DNA of 64,000 nucleotides from UBA965 sp040396955 (GCA_040396955.1 JBBAWX010000001.1:248001-312000), one strand, 5' to 3'; positions 7,173 through 16,574 are shown, counted from the first letter of the stretch. Notes: generated by a model not told the origin, from the sequence alone. A program made the numbers and translations.

Positions 7173-9974
7173 ATGCCCCAGCCACACGATCGCGGTGGGC
7201 GGGATCGCCTGTCAGCGGTTATTCATTTTTTAGGAGACATGCTTGGCGACGTGATTCGCTCGCAGGCTGGTATGTCTGCGTTTGCCAGTGAAGAATATGT
7301 CCGCGCCTTGAGCAAAGAGCTGCGCACGAATCATTCCGGTGTACGCACGACCGAATTACAACACCATATTGAGCGCCTTGATGTGGACGGGTTGCGCAAT
7401 CTCATCAAGTCATTTAGCACCTATTTTGCGCTGGTCAACCTCTCTGAGCAGTTGCAACGCATTTGGGTGCTTACCGAACGTGAGCGTCATGCGCGTCGCT
7501 ATCAACATCAGCGGAGTGAGTCATTGGCGGAGGCCATTCAAGCGATTGCGCGCCAAGGAGCAACCGCCCAAGAGGTCATGGAGTGGTTGAGCCAGGCCAC
7601 CATTCGACCGGTCTTCACGGCACACCCAACCGAGGCGCGACGGCGCACCACGCTGGATAAACTGCGGCGCCTCGCCACGTCACTCGATCCCGTATCGCAG
7701 GATATTTCGCGTCTGGATGATTTAGAGCTCCAAGAGCATGCCCGTGAAGAAATTGTCGGTTTGTGGCAGAGTGACGACATTCGCGTGGTACGTCCTACCG
7801 TCATCGATGAAGTCAAAAACGGGCTCTACTACTTCGAGCAGAGTATTGCGCCACTAATACCGGCGCTCTACCGTGAGCTCGAGCGTTCGTTGAGCGATGC
7901 GTACCCGGATCATACTTGGCATGTGCCCTCACTCTTGCGTTTTGGGTCGTGGATGGGTGGCGACCGTGACGGGAACCCATTTGTCAAACCTGACACCACC
8001 GTGACTGCGGTGCGCCTGATGCGCATTGCCGCCTTGGAGTACTACGAAAGTGCTTGTATCAAACTAAGTCGGCGCTTGAGCCAATCCGATCGCCAAGTTG
8101 GCATTGCAGCGGCTTTGTTGGAGTCGTTGGCAATGGACGCTGTGCGCTTCCCAGAATTGGCCAAAGAGCTTGAGCAACACTACCCGCACGAAACATACCG
8201 CCGCAAATGTCTGTTGATTGCACAACGACTGCGCACGACGATTGTGCATACCAAATCGTTGCAACTTGCCTGGCCGTCGCAACCACAAGTGCCGCATCTT
8301 GCGATGTACCATAGCGCGGATGAGCTCCGCGAAGATTTACGTGTCATGCACACCTCGCTGCTTGAAAATGCCGGCGAGGCCAGTGCCAACGGTGCGCTGT
8401 ATGACCTGATGCGCCAAGTTGATGTCTTTGGGTTGAGCTTTGCAACCCTTGATATTCGTCAGCACAGTGAGAGGCATGCCACGGCATTAGCAGAAATCTT
8501 GCACTATGCGGGTGTTTGTGGCGATTATTTGGCCTGTAGCGAGGCAGAGCGGGCAGCGTTGCTTAGCCACGAATTGGCGTCGGCACGGCCGCTCGTCGCA
8601 GCACTGCCCGTCTATAGTGAGGCGACGAGCGAGATTATCGAGACCTTTCGTACGATTGCGGTCATCAACGATCAACTTGCCCCGGGTACTATTCAGACAG
8701 TGATTGTCAGCATGACTCGTGGGGTGTCTGATGTGTTGACGGTGTTGTTGTTGGCGCGTGAAGCCGGTGTGCTTGCAAATTCACGTTATAGTATCGACAT
8801 CGTGCCATTGTTTGAGACAGGGGCCGATCTTGAGGCATGTGAGCAGATAATGGCGGCCTGTTGGGCCAATCCGGTCTACCGTGCACACGTCGCAGTGCGC
8901 GGTGATTTGCAGGAAGTGATGATCGGCTACTCTGACAGCAACAAAGACGTGGGGTTTGTGGCTGCCAACTGGGCACTCTACGAAGCACAACGCAAATTAC
9001 GCGATGTGGCACAGCTCCATGGAATCCGGTTACGGCTTTTTCATGGCCGTGGTGGTTCAATTGGGCGTGGCGGTGGTCCTGCGAATGCGGCGATTTTGGC
9101 ACAGCCACCGGGGAGTGTGGGTGGCCAGATAAAAATTACCGAACAAGGCGAGGTCATCTCCGATCGCTATGGTTTGACGGCGATTGCGAAGCGTCACCTC
9201 GAGCAGGTGCTCCATGCGGTGCTGAAGGGAGCCTTTGTGCGCCCAAGTGACCCCTCCCCAGCATGGGTGGAAGCGTTGCACACGTTGGCCGAACGATCAC
9301 GGCATACGTATCGTGGCTTGGTCTACGAGCACCCGCAGTTTGTGCGTTTCTTCCGTGAAGTGACGCCGATTGCCGAAATCAGTCGGCTCAAAATCGGGAG
9401 TCGACCGGCCGCGCGCCGCAACAGTGAGCGCATCGAAGATCTCCGTGCCATTCCGTGGGTGTTTAGTTGGATGCAGGCCCGCTTCACATTGCCCGGTTGG
9501 TATGGTCTGGGGAGTGGTGTGGCACATTTTGTGGCCACCTACGCAGACGGCACAGTGGCTGCAGAGCAGTTACTTCAGCAGATGTATCGTGAATGGCCGT
9601 TTTTTCGCACGATGATTGATAATGCGCAGATGATCCTGTGCAAAGCCGACATGTACATTGCCAAGCAGTATTTGCGCCTCGTTCGTGATGAAGCATTGGC
9701 AGCGGAGATGTTTGCGCTGATTCAACGCGAATACGATTTGAGCGTGACGGCCGTATGCATGATCAGTGAGAGCGATACTCTGCTAGCCCGGAGCCCTGTA
9801 CTACAGCGCTCCATCGCCCTGCGCAATCCATACGTTGATCCGATTTCATATGTGCAGGTGGAACTGTTGCGTCGTCTGCGTGAAAATCCCGAAGCAGACG
9901 GCCACGCTGAGCTCGAAGATGCAATATTATTGAGCATCAGTGGCATTGCCGCTGGGCTGAAAAACACAGGCTAG
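7173..9974 (+). CDS. ppc: Phosphoenolpyruvate carboxylase
   Basis: Catalyses PEP + bicarbonate to oxaloacetate + phosphate in the cytoplasm, feeding the citrate cycle. It has 933 residues, a normal length. The catalytic histidine motif is FTAHPTEARRRT (about residue 149), the metal and PEP region is FGSWMGGDRDGNPF, the mobile loop is LFHGRGGSIGRGGGP (about 624), and GYSDSNKDVGF and TEQGEVISDRYG follow. The chain ends in the conserved C-terminal NTG. GGAG lies seven bases before the ATG. The CoA-transferase gene starts 11 bases downstream behind AGGAGG, so the two are cotranscribed. Autotrophic Chloroflexota use this enzyme in bicarbonate fixation, but nothing else here shows such a pathway, so an anaplerotic role is the simpler reading. 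Confidence 0.98.
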   Translation: MPQPHDRGGRDRLSAVIHFLGDMLGDVIRSQAGMSAFASEEYVRALSKELRTNHSGVRTTELQHHIERLDVDGLRNLIKSFSTYFALVNLSEQLQRIWVLTERERHARRYQHQRSESLAEAIQAIARQGATAQEVMEWLSQATIRPVFTAHPTEARRRTTLDKLRRLATSLDPVSQDISRLDDLELQEHAREEIVGLWQSDDIRVVRPTVIDEVKNGLYYFEQSIAPLIPALYRELERSLSDAYPDHTWHVPSLLRFGSWMGGDRDGNPFVKPDTTVTAVRLMRIAALEYYESACIKLSRRLSQSDRQVGIAAALLESLAMDAVRFPELAKELEQHYPHETYRRKCLLIAQRLRTTIVHTKSLQLAWPSQPQVPHLAMYHSADELREDLRVMHTSLLENAGEASANGALYDLMRQVDVFGLSFATLDIRQHSERHATALAEILHYAGVCGDYLACSEAERAALLSHELASARPLVAALPVYSEATSEIIETFRTIAVINDQLAPGTIQTVIVSMTRGVSDVLTVLLLAREAGVLANSRYSIDIVPLFETGADLEACEQIMAACWANPVYRAHVAVRGDLQEVMIGYSDSNKDVGFVAANWALYEAQRKLRDVAQLHGIRLRLFHGRGGSIGRGGGPANAAILAQPPGSVGGQIKITEQGEVISDRYGLTAIAKRHLEQVLHAVLKGAFVRPSDPSPAWVEALHTLAERSRHTYRGLVYEHPQFVRFFREVTPIAEISRLKIGSRPAARRNSERIEDLRAIPWVFSWMQARFTLPGWYGLGSGVAHFVATYADGTVAAEQLLQQMYREWPFFRTMIDNAQMILCKADMYIAKQYLRLVRDEALAAEMFALIQREYDLSVTAVCMISESDTLLARSPVLQRSIALRNPYVDPISYVQVELLRRLRENPEADGHAELEDAILLSISGIAAGLKNTG

Positions 9975-9985
9975 GAGGCGCACAC

Positions 9986-11179
9986 ATGACGATGCCGTTG
10001 CACGATTTGCGCGTGCTGGATTTTTCACGGGCCTTGACAGGGCCGTACTGTACCCAGATGCTCGGTGACATGGGGGCTGACATCATCAAGCTCGAGCAAC
10101 CCACCATCGGCGATAATTCGCGGGCATGGGGACCGCCCTTTGAGGGTGGCGAGAGTAGCTATTACCTGAGTGTCAACCGCAACAAACGCAGTATGGCCAT
10201 CGATTTGCGCCATCCGGCCAGTCAAGAAGTACTCCGGCGTTTGGTGGCCTGGAGTAATGTGGTCATTGAAAACTTCGTACCAGGGACGCTCGATCGTGTC
10301 GGTTTTGGGTATGAGGGTTGTCGTGCCATTCGCCCCGACATCATCTACTGCTCGATCTCGGGGTTCGGGCAAGTCGGACCCGACCGGCAACGGGCTGCTT
10401 ACGACCAAATCGCACAGGGGCTTGGTGGCTTGATGAGTGTGACGGGGGAGCAGGGTGGGGCGCCGATGCGAGTCGGCATCGCCATTGCCGATTTGGTGGC
10501 GGGCATGCATGCCGCCTATGCCGTCATGGTGGCGGCGTACCATCGGCAGGCTACCGGTGTTGGGCAGTACATCGACACCTCATTACTCGCCGGCCAGTTG
10601 GCGATTATGACCTATCAAGCAGCGCGCTATTTTGCGACGGGGCAGGCACCGCAGACCAGTGGCAACCACCATCCGACGATTTCGCCGTACGGCGTCTATC
10701 GCGCCAAAGATGCATGGTTTAATTTGGCCGTTGGCAGTGATGACCTGTGGCGGCGCTTTTGTGAGGCACTGCAGCTGACCACGCTCTATCAAGATGCACG
10801 CTTTGCCACGAATCGCAGTCGGTGTGATTACCGCGAGGCCTTGAATCCACTGCTCGATGCGACCTTTGCACAGCACACGGTGGCGGAGCTTGAGCACCTG
10901 TTGGCACCGGCGGGGATTCCCATCGGGGCAGTGCGTGATTTGGCGGCGGCTTTTTCTGATCCACAGGTGGCGGCGCTCGATTTGGTACAGAGCATTGCCC
11001 ACCCCACCGCCGGCGATGTGCGAGTCGTTGGCCCTCCGTATCGGTTTTCAGAGACACCAGGTAGCATTCGGCGTCATCCGCCACGTCTCGGTGAACACTC
11101 GCGGGAGATTCTGGGTGAGCTTGGCTTTGCAGATGCCGAAATCACGGCGTTGTTGCAGTCGGGAGCCGTGGCATCGTGA
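9986..11179 (+). CDS. CoA-transferase family III (CaiB/BaiF type)
   Basis: 397 residues, the normal length for class III CoA-transferases, which move CoA between carboxylic acids through an enzyme-linked mixed anhydride. The N-terminus (VLDFSRALTGPYCTQMLGDMGADIIKLE) is typical, as are RNKRS, NFVPGTLDRVGFGYE and SGFGQVGPD. The predicted nucleophile is Asp169 in IADLVAGMHAAY, at the same number as in formyl-CoA transferase. An AGGAGG site seven bases before the ATG and the close spacing to ppc suggest coupled expression. The substrate cannot be told from sequence. Succinyl-CoA:malate-type transferases of Chloroflexus belong to this family, and the ppc linkage makes a dicarboxylate substrate attractive but unproven. 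Confidence 0.93.
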   Translation: MTMPLHDLRVLDFSRALTGPYCTQMLGDMGADIIKLEQPTIGDNSRAWGPPFEGGESSYYLSVNRNKRSMAIDLRHPASQEVLRRLVAWSNVVIENFVPGTLDRVGFGYEGCRAIRPDIIYCSISGFGQVGPDRQRAAYDQIAQGLGGLMSVTGEQGGAPMRVGIAIADLVAGMHAAYAVMVAAYHRQATGVGQYIDTSLLAGQLAIMTYQAARYFATGQAPQTSGNHHPTISPYGVYRAKDAWFNLAVGSDDLWRRFCEALQLTTLYQDARFATNRSRCDYREALNPLLDATFAQHTVAELEHLLAPAGIPIGAVRDLAAAFSDPQVAALDLVQSIAHPTAGDVRVVGPPYRFSETPGSIRRHPPRLGEHSREILGELGFADAEITALLQSGAVAS

Positions 11180-11973
11180 GCAAGGCACCACGCATGCGTC
11201 TTGATCACTTGGTGGTAGCGCGGGGGCTCGCAGAATCGCGCTCCAAAGCACAAGCATTGATTGTGACCGGCGCGGTCAAAGTCAACGGTGAAACCTGCCG
11301 GCGCCCCGCAGAATCGACCTTGTTGAGCGCCGACATCGAGCTCGCAGAGCGATTGCCCTATGTGAGTCGAGGTGGGTACAAGTTGGCACATGCCCTTGAT
11401 GTGTTTGCCATGGACGTTGCCAATCAGATGGCGCTCGATGTGGGCGCCTCCACGGGTGGGTTCACCGACGTCCTCCTGCAACGTGGCGCATGTGGCGTGT
11501 ATGCGGTCGATGTTGGGTACGGCATCCTCGATTATTCGTTGCGCACCGATGCGCGTGTGGTGGTGATGGAGCGGACCAACGTGCGCTACCTCGAGTCGTT
11601 ACCAGTGCACCCGGTAGCATCGCTCCCGGTCACCCTCTGTGTCATTGACGTGGCGTTCATTTCGTTGCGGCTGGTGTTACCGGCAGTACAACGTCTCCTT
11701 GATCCGTCTGGGTCGGTGGTGGCACTGATTAAACCACAATTTGAAGCCGGAGTGGAACAGGTCGGTAAGGGGGGCGTGGTGCGTGACGTGGCGGTGCGTG
11801 CCCAGACCATTCGTGGTGTGGTGGCGGCTGCGGCTGAGTTGGGTTGGGCGTGTCACGGGTTGGTGCGCTCGCCAATACAGGGTCCTGCAGGGAACGTTGA
11901 ATTTTTGGCATGGTTCGCCGCAGGGAGCGGCAAAACCTGCGAATCCTTGCTTGAAGCGGTCGATTTGAAGTAG
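11176..11973 (+). CDS. tlyA: TlyA family rRNA (cytidine-2'-O)-methyltransferase
   Basis: 265 residues with the two-domain TlyA architecture. An N-terminal S4 RNA-binding domain (about 6-65: RLDHLVVARGLAESRSKAQ) is followed by an FtsJ-like Rossmann methyltransferase with the SAM motif ALDVGASTGGFTDVLLQRGA and the downstream LIKPQFEAG. Family members 2'-O-methylate 16S/23S rRNA and are often annotated hemolysin A. The start is GTG at 11176, overlapping the stop of the CoA-transferase gene as GTGA, a translational coupling arrangement. It closes the ppc operon before a terminator. Confidence 0.95.
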   Translation: MSKAPRMRLDHLVVARGLAESRSKAQALIVTGAVKVNGETCRRPAESTLLSADIELAERLPYVSRGGYKLAHALDVFAMDVANQMALDVGASTGGFTDVLLQRGACGVYAVDVGYGILDYSLRTDARVVVMERTNVRYLESLPVHPVASLPVTLCVIDVAFISLRLVLPAVQRLLDPSGSVVALIKPQFEAGVEQVGKGGVVRDVAVRAQTIRGVVAAAAELGWACHGLVRSPIQGPAGNVEFLAWFAAGSGKTCESLLEAVDLK

Positions 11974-11995
11974 CTGAAGGCGCAATACTCAGCGC

Positions 11996-12039
11996 AACTC
12001 GCAACGCCACGTGAGTGTGGTGATTGCGAGTTTGTCTTT
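11996..12039 (+). terminator. Rho-independent terminator after tlyA
   Basis: AACTCGCAA-C-GCCAC pairs with TGTGGTG-A-TTGCGAGTT around a short loop and is followed by TGTCTTT. Confidence 0.8.
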
Positions 12040-12067
12040 CCAATCTCATTCCTTGGTGGTTGCTCGT

Positions 12068-12095
12068 TTGACGGATTGGTAATTTTGCATATAAT
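12068..12095 (+). promoter_or_regulatory. Sigma-70 promoter of the cox operon
   Basis: TTGACG and TATAAT are separated by 16 bp, with TG four bases before the -10 (TGCATATAAT). The predicted start near 12102 puts an inverted repeat GAATCA...TGATTC (12102-12118) at the very 5' end of the mRNA, which could protect it. Confidence 0.8.
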
Positions 12096-12151
12096 CGCAT
12101 TGAATCATTTTCTGATTCTGTGTGTCAATTTTCACAGGGTGTGATAAACAA

Positions 12152-12235
12152 ATGGTGGTGGGCATGCCTGTCATTGATGACGTGTATGCGCAGGTGCACA
12201 GAGATCGGGATTGGCGGAGCAAGGAGAAAGAATGA
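12152..12235 (+). CDS. Possible 27-codon leader ORF of the cox operon
   Basis: An ATG at 12152 opens a 27-codon frame (MVVGMPVIDDVYAQ..., ending in a Lys/Glu-rich tail) whose TGA overlaps the coxB ATG as ATGA. The site upstream is only a weak GGGTG. Placement between promoter and first gene and the stop-start overlap suggest a leader peptide or translational coupler. There is no homology to support it and it may be chance. Confidence 0.35.
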   Translation: MVVGMPVIDDVYAQVHRDRDWRSKEKE

Positions 12236-13323
12236 GAAAGGACGCGAGAGTGAGCACGAGGCGTACGCTTGCTGGGTTGCTTGGCTCGATGCTGTTGTTG
12301 GCAGGGTGTGCAAACCTGCCGGCCACGACAGTGTATACGTATGGTGACCAGGCCACCCGTATTTTAGATTTACTCACCCCGGTTTTTTGGATGGCTGTGG
12401 GTGTCTTTGTAGTGGTACAGGGTGCGTTGGTATATACCGTGTGGCGCTTTCGCTCAAAGAGCAAAGATAACACGACCATCCCAACTCAGCTCCATGGCAA
12501 TACGCGCATCGAAATCGCATGGACGATTGCGCCGGCGATTGTAGTCTTGATTATTGCGGTCATGACCTTCCGTACGCAGGCGGCCAACGTCGCTCCAGTC
12601 TACGATGAAAATGCTGTTGAAGTGCATGCAATTGCGCACCAATGGTGGTTTGAGTTCCAATACGAGGACGGTACGATTGTCACTGCTGGTGACATGTATA
12701 TTCCGGTTGGTCAAAACGTGCGCGTCATCTTGGATGCAGCCGATGTCATGCACAACTTCTGGATTCCCAAATTGGCCGGGAAGACGTACATGATTCCGGG
12801 TAAGACGAATGCGCTGGCATTTACGGCGCTAGAACCGGGCATTTACCGGGCCATGTGTGCAGAGTTTTGTGGTGAGGCTCATGCGCAGATGCGTTTCCGC
12901 GTCATAGCTGTGGAGCCAGCAGAATTCGAAAAATGGAAGACGCAGTACAAGCAACTACCAGCCCCGGCTAGTGGCACGGTGCAGGTGATGGGCATGACCG
13001 GTGATGCGGCTCGTGGGCAGGCCTTGTTTGCTGACCCCAAGAAGCTGTGTATTACCTGCCATATCATCAATGGCACTGACGGCAAGGGGAAAATCGGCCC
13101 GAATCTCACTCACTACGGGAGTCGTCAGACGATTGCGGCCGGTGTATTGCCCTACTCAACCGAAAACTTGGCCAAGTGGCTCCATAACCCTGAGGAAGTC
13201 AAGCAGGGGAACTTGATGGGGCGCGTCATCAAGCCGGGCATGTACACTGACCAAGAAATTGCTGATTTGGTGGCCTACCTCGATGGTATGAAGTTGTCTG
13301 TAGCTCTACCGGAAGAAAAGTAA
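12232..13323 (+). CDS. coxB: Cytochrome c oxidase subunit II with fused cytochrome c domain
   Basis: Subunit II of a caa3-type terminal oxidase, 363 residues. I chose the ATG at 12232 because AAGGAG lies five bases upstream. A signal peptide with lipobox LLLAGC suggests a lipoprotein, followed by two membrane helices. The CuA domain has IAHQWWFEFQYEDG, the ligand cluster MCAEFCGEAHAQM and the preceding DVMHNFWIPKLAGK. The C-terminal 95 residues form a class I cytochrome c with haem-binding CITCH and a distal Met region (NLMGRVIKPGMY). The fused haem lets the enzyme accept electrons directly from a small carrier. It is the first major gene of coxBACD. Confidence 0.97.
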   Translation: MRKDARVSTRRTLAGLLGSMLLLAGCANLPATTVYTYGDQATRILDLLTPVFWMAVGVFVVVQGALVYTVWRFRSKSKDNTTIPTQLHGNTRIEIAWTIAPAIVVLIIAVMTFRTQAANVAPVYDENAVEVHAIAHQWWFEFQYEDGTIVTAGDMYIPVGQNVRVILDAADVMHNFWIPKLAGKTYMIPGKTNALAFTALEPGIYRAMCAEFCGEAHAQMRFRVIAVEPAEFEKWKTQYKQLPAPASGTVQVMGMTGDAARGQALFADPKKLCITCHIINGTDGKGKIGPNLTHYGSRQTIAAGVLPYSTENLAKWLHNPEEVKQGNLMGRVIKPGMYTDQEIADLVAYLDGMKLSVALPEEK

Positions 13324-13333
13324 GGAGTCTGAA

Positions 13334-15274
13334 ATGGCGATTGCTGAACAACACATCGCTGGATCACAGACCACCCAGAGCGCCGAGAAGGAGTTTTCGT
13401 GGCGTGAGTGGCTGGCGACCGTCGACCATAAAAAAATTGGGATTATCTACATCCTGGCCGCTTTTGCGTTTTTCGTACTCGGTGGCATCGAGGCGGTGTT
13501 GATGCGCATCCAGCTGGGTGTGCCCGACAATACCTTTTTGTCGGCCGACGTCTACAACCAATTGTTTACGATGCACGCAACGACCATGGTCTTCTTGGTG
13601 GTCATGCCGTTGAACGTTGGTATTGGCAACTATGTGGTGCCGTTGATGGTAGGGGCGCGTGATATGGCGTTTCCGCGTTTGAACGCTTTGTCCATCTGGC
13701 TCTTCATCGGTGGTGGTTTGTTGTTGTATCTCAGCTTTTTGACGGGTGGTGCTCCCAATCAAGGGTGGTTTGCCTATGCGCCGTTGACGCAGACGCAGTA
13801 TACTCCTGGGCAGGCCGTTGATTACTGGATCTTGGGCCTGGGCTTGACCGGTGTGGCCTCGATTGCTGGTGCCTTGAACTTCATCGTCACGGTGCTCAAT
13901 ATGCGTGCTCCGGGGATGACGCTGAACCGCATGCCGTTGTTTGTGTGGATGAACTTGGTGGTGAGCTTTATCATCATCTTCGCCTTCCCCACCTTCACGG
14001 TTGCCTCCATTCAGTTGTTGTTTGACCGTCAATTTGGAGCAGCCTTCTTTAATCCGGCCCAGGGTGGTGATGCGGTCCTGTGGCAGCACCTCTTCTGGTT
14101 CTTCGGGCATCCAGAAGTCTACATCTTGATTTTGCCGGTGATGGGCATGGTTTCCGAAATTCTGCCCACCTTCTCGCGCAAGCCCATTTTCGGTTATGCC
14201 TTTGTGGCGTACTCGGGTGTTGCCATCGGCTTCTTGGGGTTCATTGTGTGGGCACACCACATGTTCGGCGTCGGGCTGGGTCCAGTGGCGAACGCCTTCT
14301 TTGCTGGCGCCACCATGTTGATTGCCATTCCCACGGGCGTGAAAATCTTCAACTGGATTGCCACCATGTGGGGCGGTGACGTGCGCTTGACCACTGCGAT
14401 GTACTATGCGATCGGCTTCATTGCCATGTTCATCATCGGTGGGATTACCGGTATTACGCTGGCGTCACCACCAATCGACCTGCAACAGACCGACAGCTAC
14501 TACGTGGTTGCGCACTTCCACTATGTGTTGTTCGGTGGCTCCATTCTCGGACTTTTTGGTGGCGCCTACTACTGGTTCCCCAAGATGACGGGGCGCATGA
14601 TGGACGAGGGCATCGGCAAAGTGCAGTTCTGGCTGACGCTGATTGCCTTCAACCTCACCTTCTTCCCCATGCACATCGTTGGTACCGAGGGGATGCCACG
14701 GCGTATCTACACCTACGAGGCCGGTATGGGTTGGGAGATTTGGAATCTGATCGAAACGATTGGTACCTTCATGCTGGCCTTTGCCGTGTTGCTGTTCATC
14801 TACAACGTGGCCAAGAGCTTGCGCAACGGTGAACCAGCCAGCAATGACCCGTGGGATGCTTCGACGCTGGAGTGGGCGATTCCGTCGCCTCCGCCTTCAT
14901 ACAACTTCTTGCACTTGCCCGTGGTGAACAGCCGCCGCCCACTGTGGGATGCTAAGTACCCACATGCTGCCGGGGATGACCATCATGGTGCACCGAGCAA
15001 GCCATCACAGGTGCGGTATGAGTACACCACCGAAGAGAGCCCGGGTGCCAAAGACATCCACATGCCGTCGATGACCTTCATGCCAATGATCTTGGCGGGC
15101 GGTTTGACGATTGCTGCGTTGGGGTTCATTTACATCAATCAGGCAATTCTTGGTCTGCCGACGCGCGTTGCGGCATTAGTGTTCATCGCTATCGGTGTGG
15201 TCATGGTTTTCTACGCGATTCGTGGTTGGGTGGTCGACTCACGGCGCGATTCGCCGTACTTGGGGCATCACTAG
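13334..15274 (+). CDS. coxA: Cytochrome c oxidase subunit I
   Basis: The haem-copper catalytic core, 646 residues. Haem and CuB ligands are visible in HATTMVFLVVMPL, FFGHPEVYILILP (His-Tyr cross-link region), WAHHMFGVG and VAHFHYVLFGG. The Glu in GHPE and the Lys in PTGVKIF are the D- and K-channel residues of A1-type oxidases, so this should be a proton-pumping enzyme. A C-terminal extension (about 565-646) adds two membrane helices. AAGGAG lies a few bases before the ATG, and the gene follows coxB by 10 bp. The long frame open on the opposite strand is a shadow. Confidence 0.98.
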   Translation: MAIAEQHIAGSQTTQSAEKEFSWREWLATVDHKKIGIIYILAAFAFFVLGGIEAVLMRIQLGVPDNTFLSADVYNQLFTMHATTMVFLVVMPLNVGIGNYVVPLMVGARDMAFPRLNALSIWLFIGGGLLLYLSFLTGGAPNQGWFAYAPLTQTQYTPGQAVDYWILGLGLTGVASIAGALNFIVTVLNMRAPGMTLNRMPLFVWMNLVVSFIIIFAFPTFTVASIQLLFDRQFGAAFFNPAQGGDAVLWQHLFWFFGHPEVYILILPVMGMVSEILPTFSRKPIFGYAFVAYSGVAIGFLGFIVWAHHMFGVGLGPVANAFFAGATMLIAIPTGVKIFNWIATMWGGDVRLTTAMYYAIGFIAMFIIGGITGITLASPPIDLQQTDSYYVVAHFHYVLFGGSILGLFGGAYYWFPKMTGRMMDEGIGKVQFWLTLIAFNLTFFPMHIVGTEGMPRRIYTYEAGMGWEIWNLIETIGTFMLAFAVLLFIYNVAKSLRNGEPASNDPWDASTLEWAIPSPPPSYNFLHLPVVNSRRPLWDAKYPHAAGDDHHGAPSKPSQVRYEYTTEESPGAKDIHMPSMTFMPMILAGGLTIAALGFIYINQAILGLPTRVAALVFIAIGVVMVFYAIRGWVVDSRRDSPYLGHH

Positions 15275-15291
15275 TCGAGATTAAGGACACC

Positions 15292-15319
15292 GGGTACGGT
15301 TGGAATCCCCGCCGTACCC
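15292..15319 (+). other. Intercistronic hairpin between coxA and coxC
   Basis: GGGTACGG and CCGTACCC form an 8-bp perfect stem around a 12-base loop, just upstream of the coxC ribosome binding site. No U-tract follows, so it is more likely an RNA-processing or stability element than a terminator. Confidence 0.5.
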
Positions 15320-15335
15320 ACACCGAGGAGGATAC

Positions 15336-16091
15336 ATGAGTAGTACAGCGGGGCAGGCACACCACGGCGAAGCGCACCAGCAACCACTGGTTGGCTCGAT
15401 GGGTGTGGACAGTCGCAAGTTGGGCTTGTGGGCATTCATTGGCTCAGAAACTCTGTTCTTTGCCACTTTGATTGTGACCCATCTGATTTTTTATGCCCGC
15501 ACAAGTAATGTACTGGAGAGCGCTGGCGTCATCGAATACCTTGACCCACGCCTCGGTTATTTGGCCATCGAGTTGACCACCGTGTTGGCGACGTTACTTT
15601 TGGCAAGCTCGTTGACGATGGTATTGGCGTTGGCGGCTTCGAAAGCGCGTGACTGGAAGAAATTCCGGTTTTGGCAGATGGCAACCATCTTGTTGGGGGC
15701 ATCGTTCGTAGGTGGACAGGTGTATGAGTTCACGCACTTGTACCACGAGGGGCTGAAGCTTGCACCGAGCTTCGAGATGCACCTCAGCCACGAGGCCTAT
15801 CAGGCGTTGTCAGCAATGAATCTCGATCCGTCGATTGTGACCCTCAAAGAGGCCGGTGAGCATGCCACGGCCGTGGTGCCCAGTTTGTTTGGTGTGACAT
15901 TCTTCGTGATGACCGGTTTCCACGGTTTGCACGTCACCATTGGTATCATCTGGTTGTTGGCCGTCTACATCAAGGTGATGCGCTTCCCCGATTCACCCGA
16001 AAACCCGATGGACATCGAATTGGGCGGATTGTACTGGCACTTCGTGGACTTGGTGTGGGTTGCCATCTTCACGTTGATCTACTTGATTTAG
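15336..16091 (+). CDS. coxC: Cytochrome c oxidase subunit III
   Basis: 252 residues starting at the ATG behind GAGGAGG at 15325-15331. It is a polytopic membrane protein with the subunit III pattern: KLGLWAFIGSETLFFATLIVTH in the first helix, GQVYEF, and the conserved FHGLHVTIGIIWLL. It ends YWHFVDLVWVAIFTLIYL, the usual subunit III C-terminus. Its role is structural and in oxygen delivery and stability of subunit I. It sits in coxBACD, with the subunit IV gene 13 bp downstream. Confidence 0.97.
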   Translation: MSSTAGQAHHGEAHQQPLVGSMGVDSRKLGLWAFIGSETLFFATLIVTHLIFYARTSNVLESAGVIEYLDPRLGYLAIELTTVLATLLLASSLTMVLALAASKARDWKKFRFWQMATILLGASFVGGQVYEFTHLYHEGLKLAPSFEMHLSHEAYQALSAMNLDPSIVTLKEAGEHATAVVPSLFGVTFFVMTGFHGLHVTIGIIWLLAVYIKVMRFPDSPENPMDIELGGLYWHFVDLVWVAIFTLIYLI

Positions 16092-16104
16092 GAGGAGCGC
16101 GCAT

Positions 16105-16449
16105 ATGGCGAATCACGAACCAACCGGAGTACATCACGAAGATCATCATCACACGGAACACAGCACGGGCTTTTATTGGAAAGTCGGAGCAGTGTTGGCG
16201 GTCGTGACTGCGGTCGAAGTAGCCGCATTTGTCTACCAGGACATCTTTGGTCATGTGCTCTTCTTGATTTTGTTGTTTGCGTTGATGTTTGCCAAGGGTG
16301 TGGGAGTCGTCATGTACTTCATGCACTTGAAAGGTGACTTCAAGATTTTCCAGTTTGTCTTTATCGTGCCGTTCACGATTGCTGTGTCGTTTGTGTTGGG
16401 GATGCTCACGCTACTAGGGCACCCTGACGTGATCGGCATTGCGGGGTAG
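16105..16449 (+). CDS. coxD: Cytochrome c oxidase subunit IV (CtaF/CyoD-like)
   Basis: 114 residues with a His-rich N-terminus (HHEDHHHTEH) and three predicted membrane helices, matching the small prokaryotic subunit IV in length and layout. The motif FAKGVGVVMYFMHLKGD in the second helix/loop is characteristic. It starts behind AGGAGG, 13 bp after coxC, and is the last gene before a strong terminator. It probably assists assembly around CuB. Confidence 0.92.
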   Translation: MANHEPTGVHHEDHHHTEHSTGFYWKVGAVLAVVTAVEVAAFVYQDIFGHVLFLILLFALMFAKGVGVVMYFMHLKGDFKIFQFVFIVPFTIAVSFVLGMLTLLGHPDVIGIAG

Positions 16450-16460
16450 GTAAGAAGTGT

Positions 16461-16495
16461 GCGCCACAGGCAGTACTGCCTGTGGCGCTTTTTTT
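16461..16495 (+). terminator. Rho-independent terminator of the cox operon
   Basis: GCGCCACAGGCA pairs perfectly with TGCCTGTGGCGC around GTAC, followed by seven T residues. Confidence 0.95.
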
Positions 16496-16538
16496 GTGTG
16501 CTGGCATCTTTTTTGCTCCATGATGAAGCGGTTTACGG

Positions 16539-16544
16539 TATGAT
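16539..16544 (+). promoter_or_regulatory. Possible promoter of ctaG-nudC
   Basis: TATGAT preceded by ACGG lies 30 bases upstream of ctaG; a TTGCTC 20 bp further upstream is a poor -35. It falls just after the cox terminator, where a new promoter is expected. Confidence 0.4.
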
Positions 16545-16574
16545 AGTAGCGGGAACCGTTTGAGAGGATTGCAG

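Noticed and set aside
13364..14260. A 298-codon open frame antisense to cytochrome oxidase subunit I
   Set aside because: Its product is charged, His/Gln-rich and without domains, while the plus strand encodes an unmistakable conserved enzyme. High GC at codon third positions opens such shadows.
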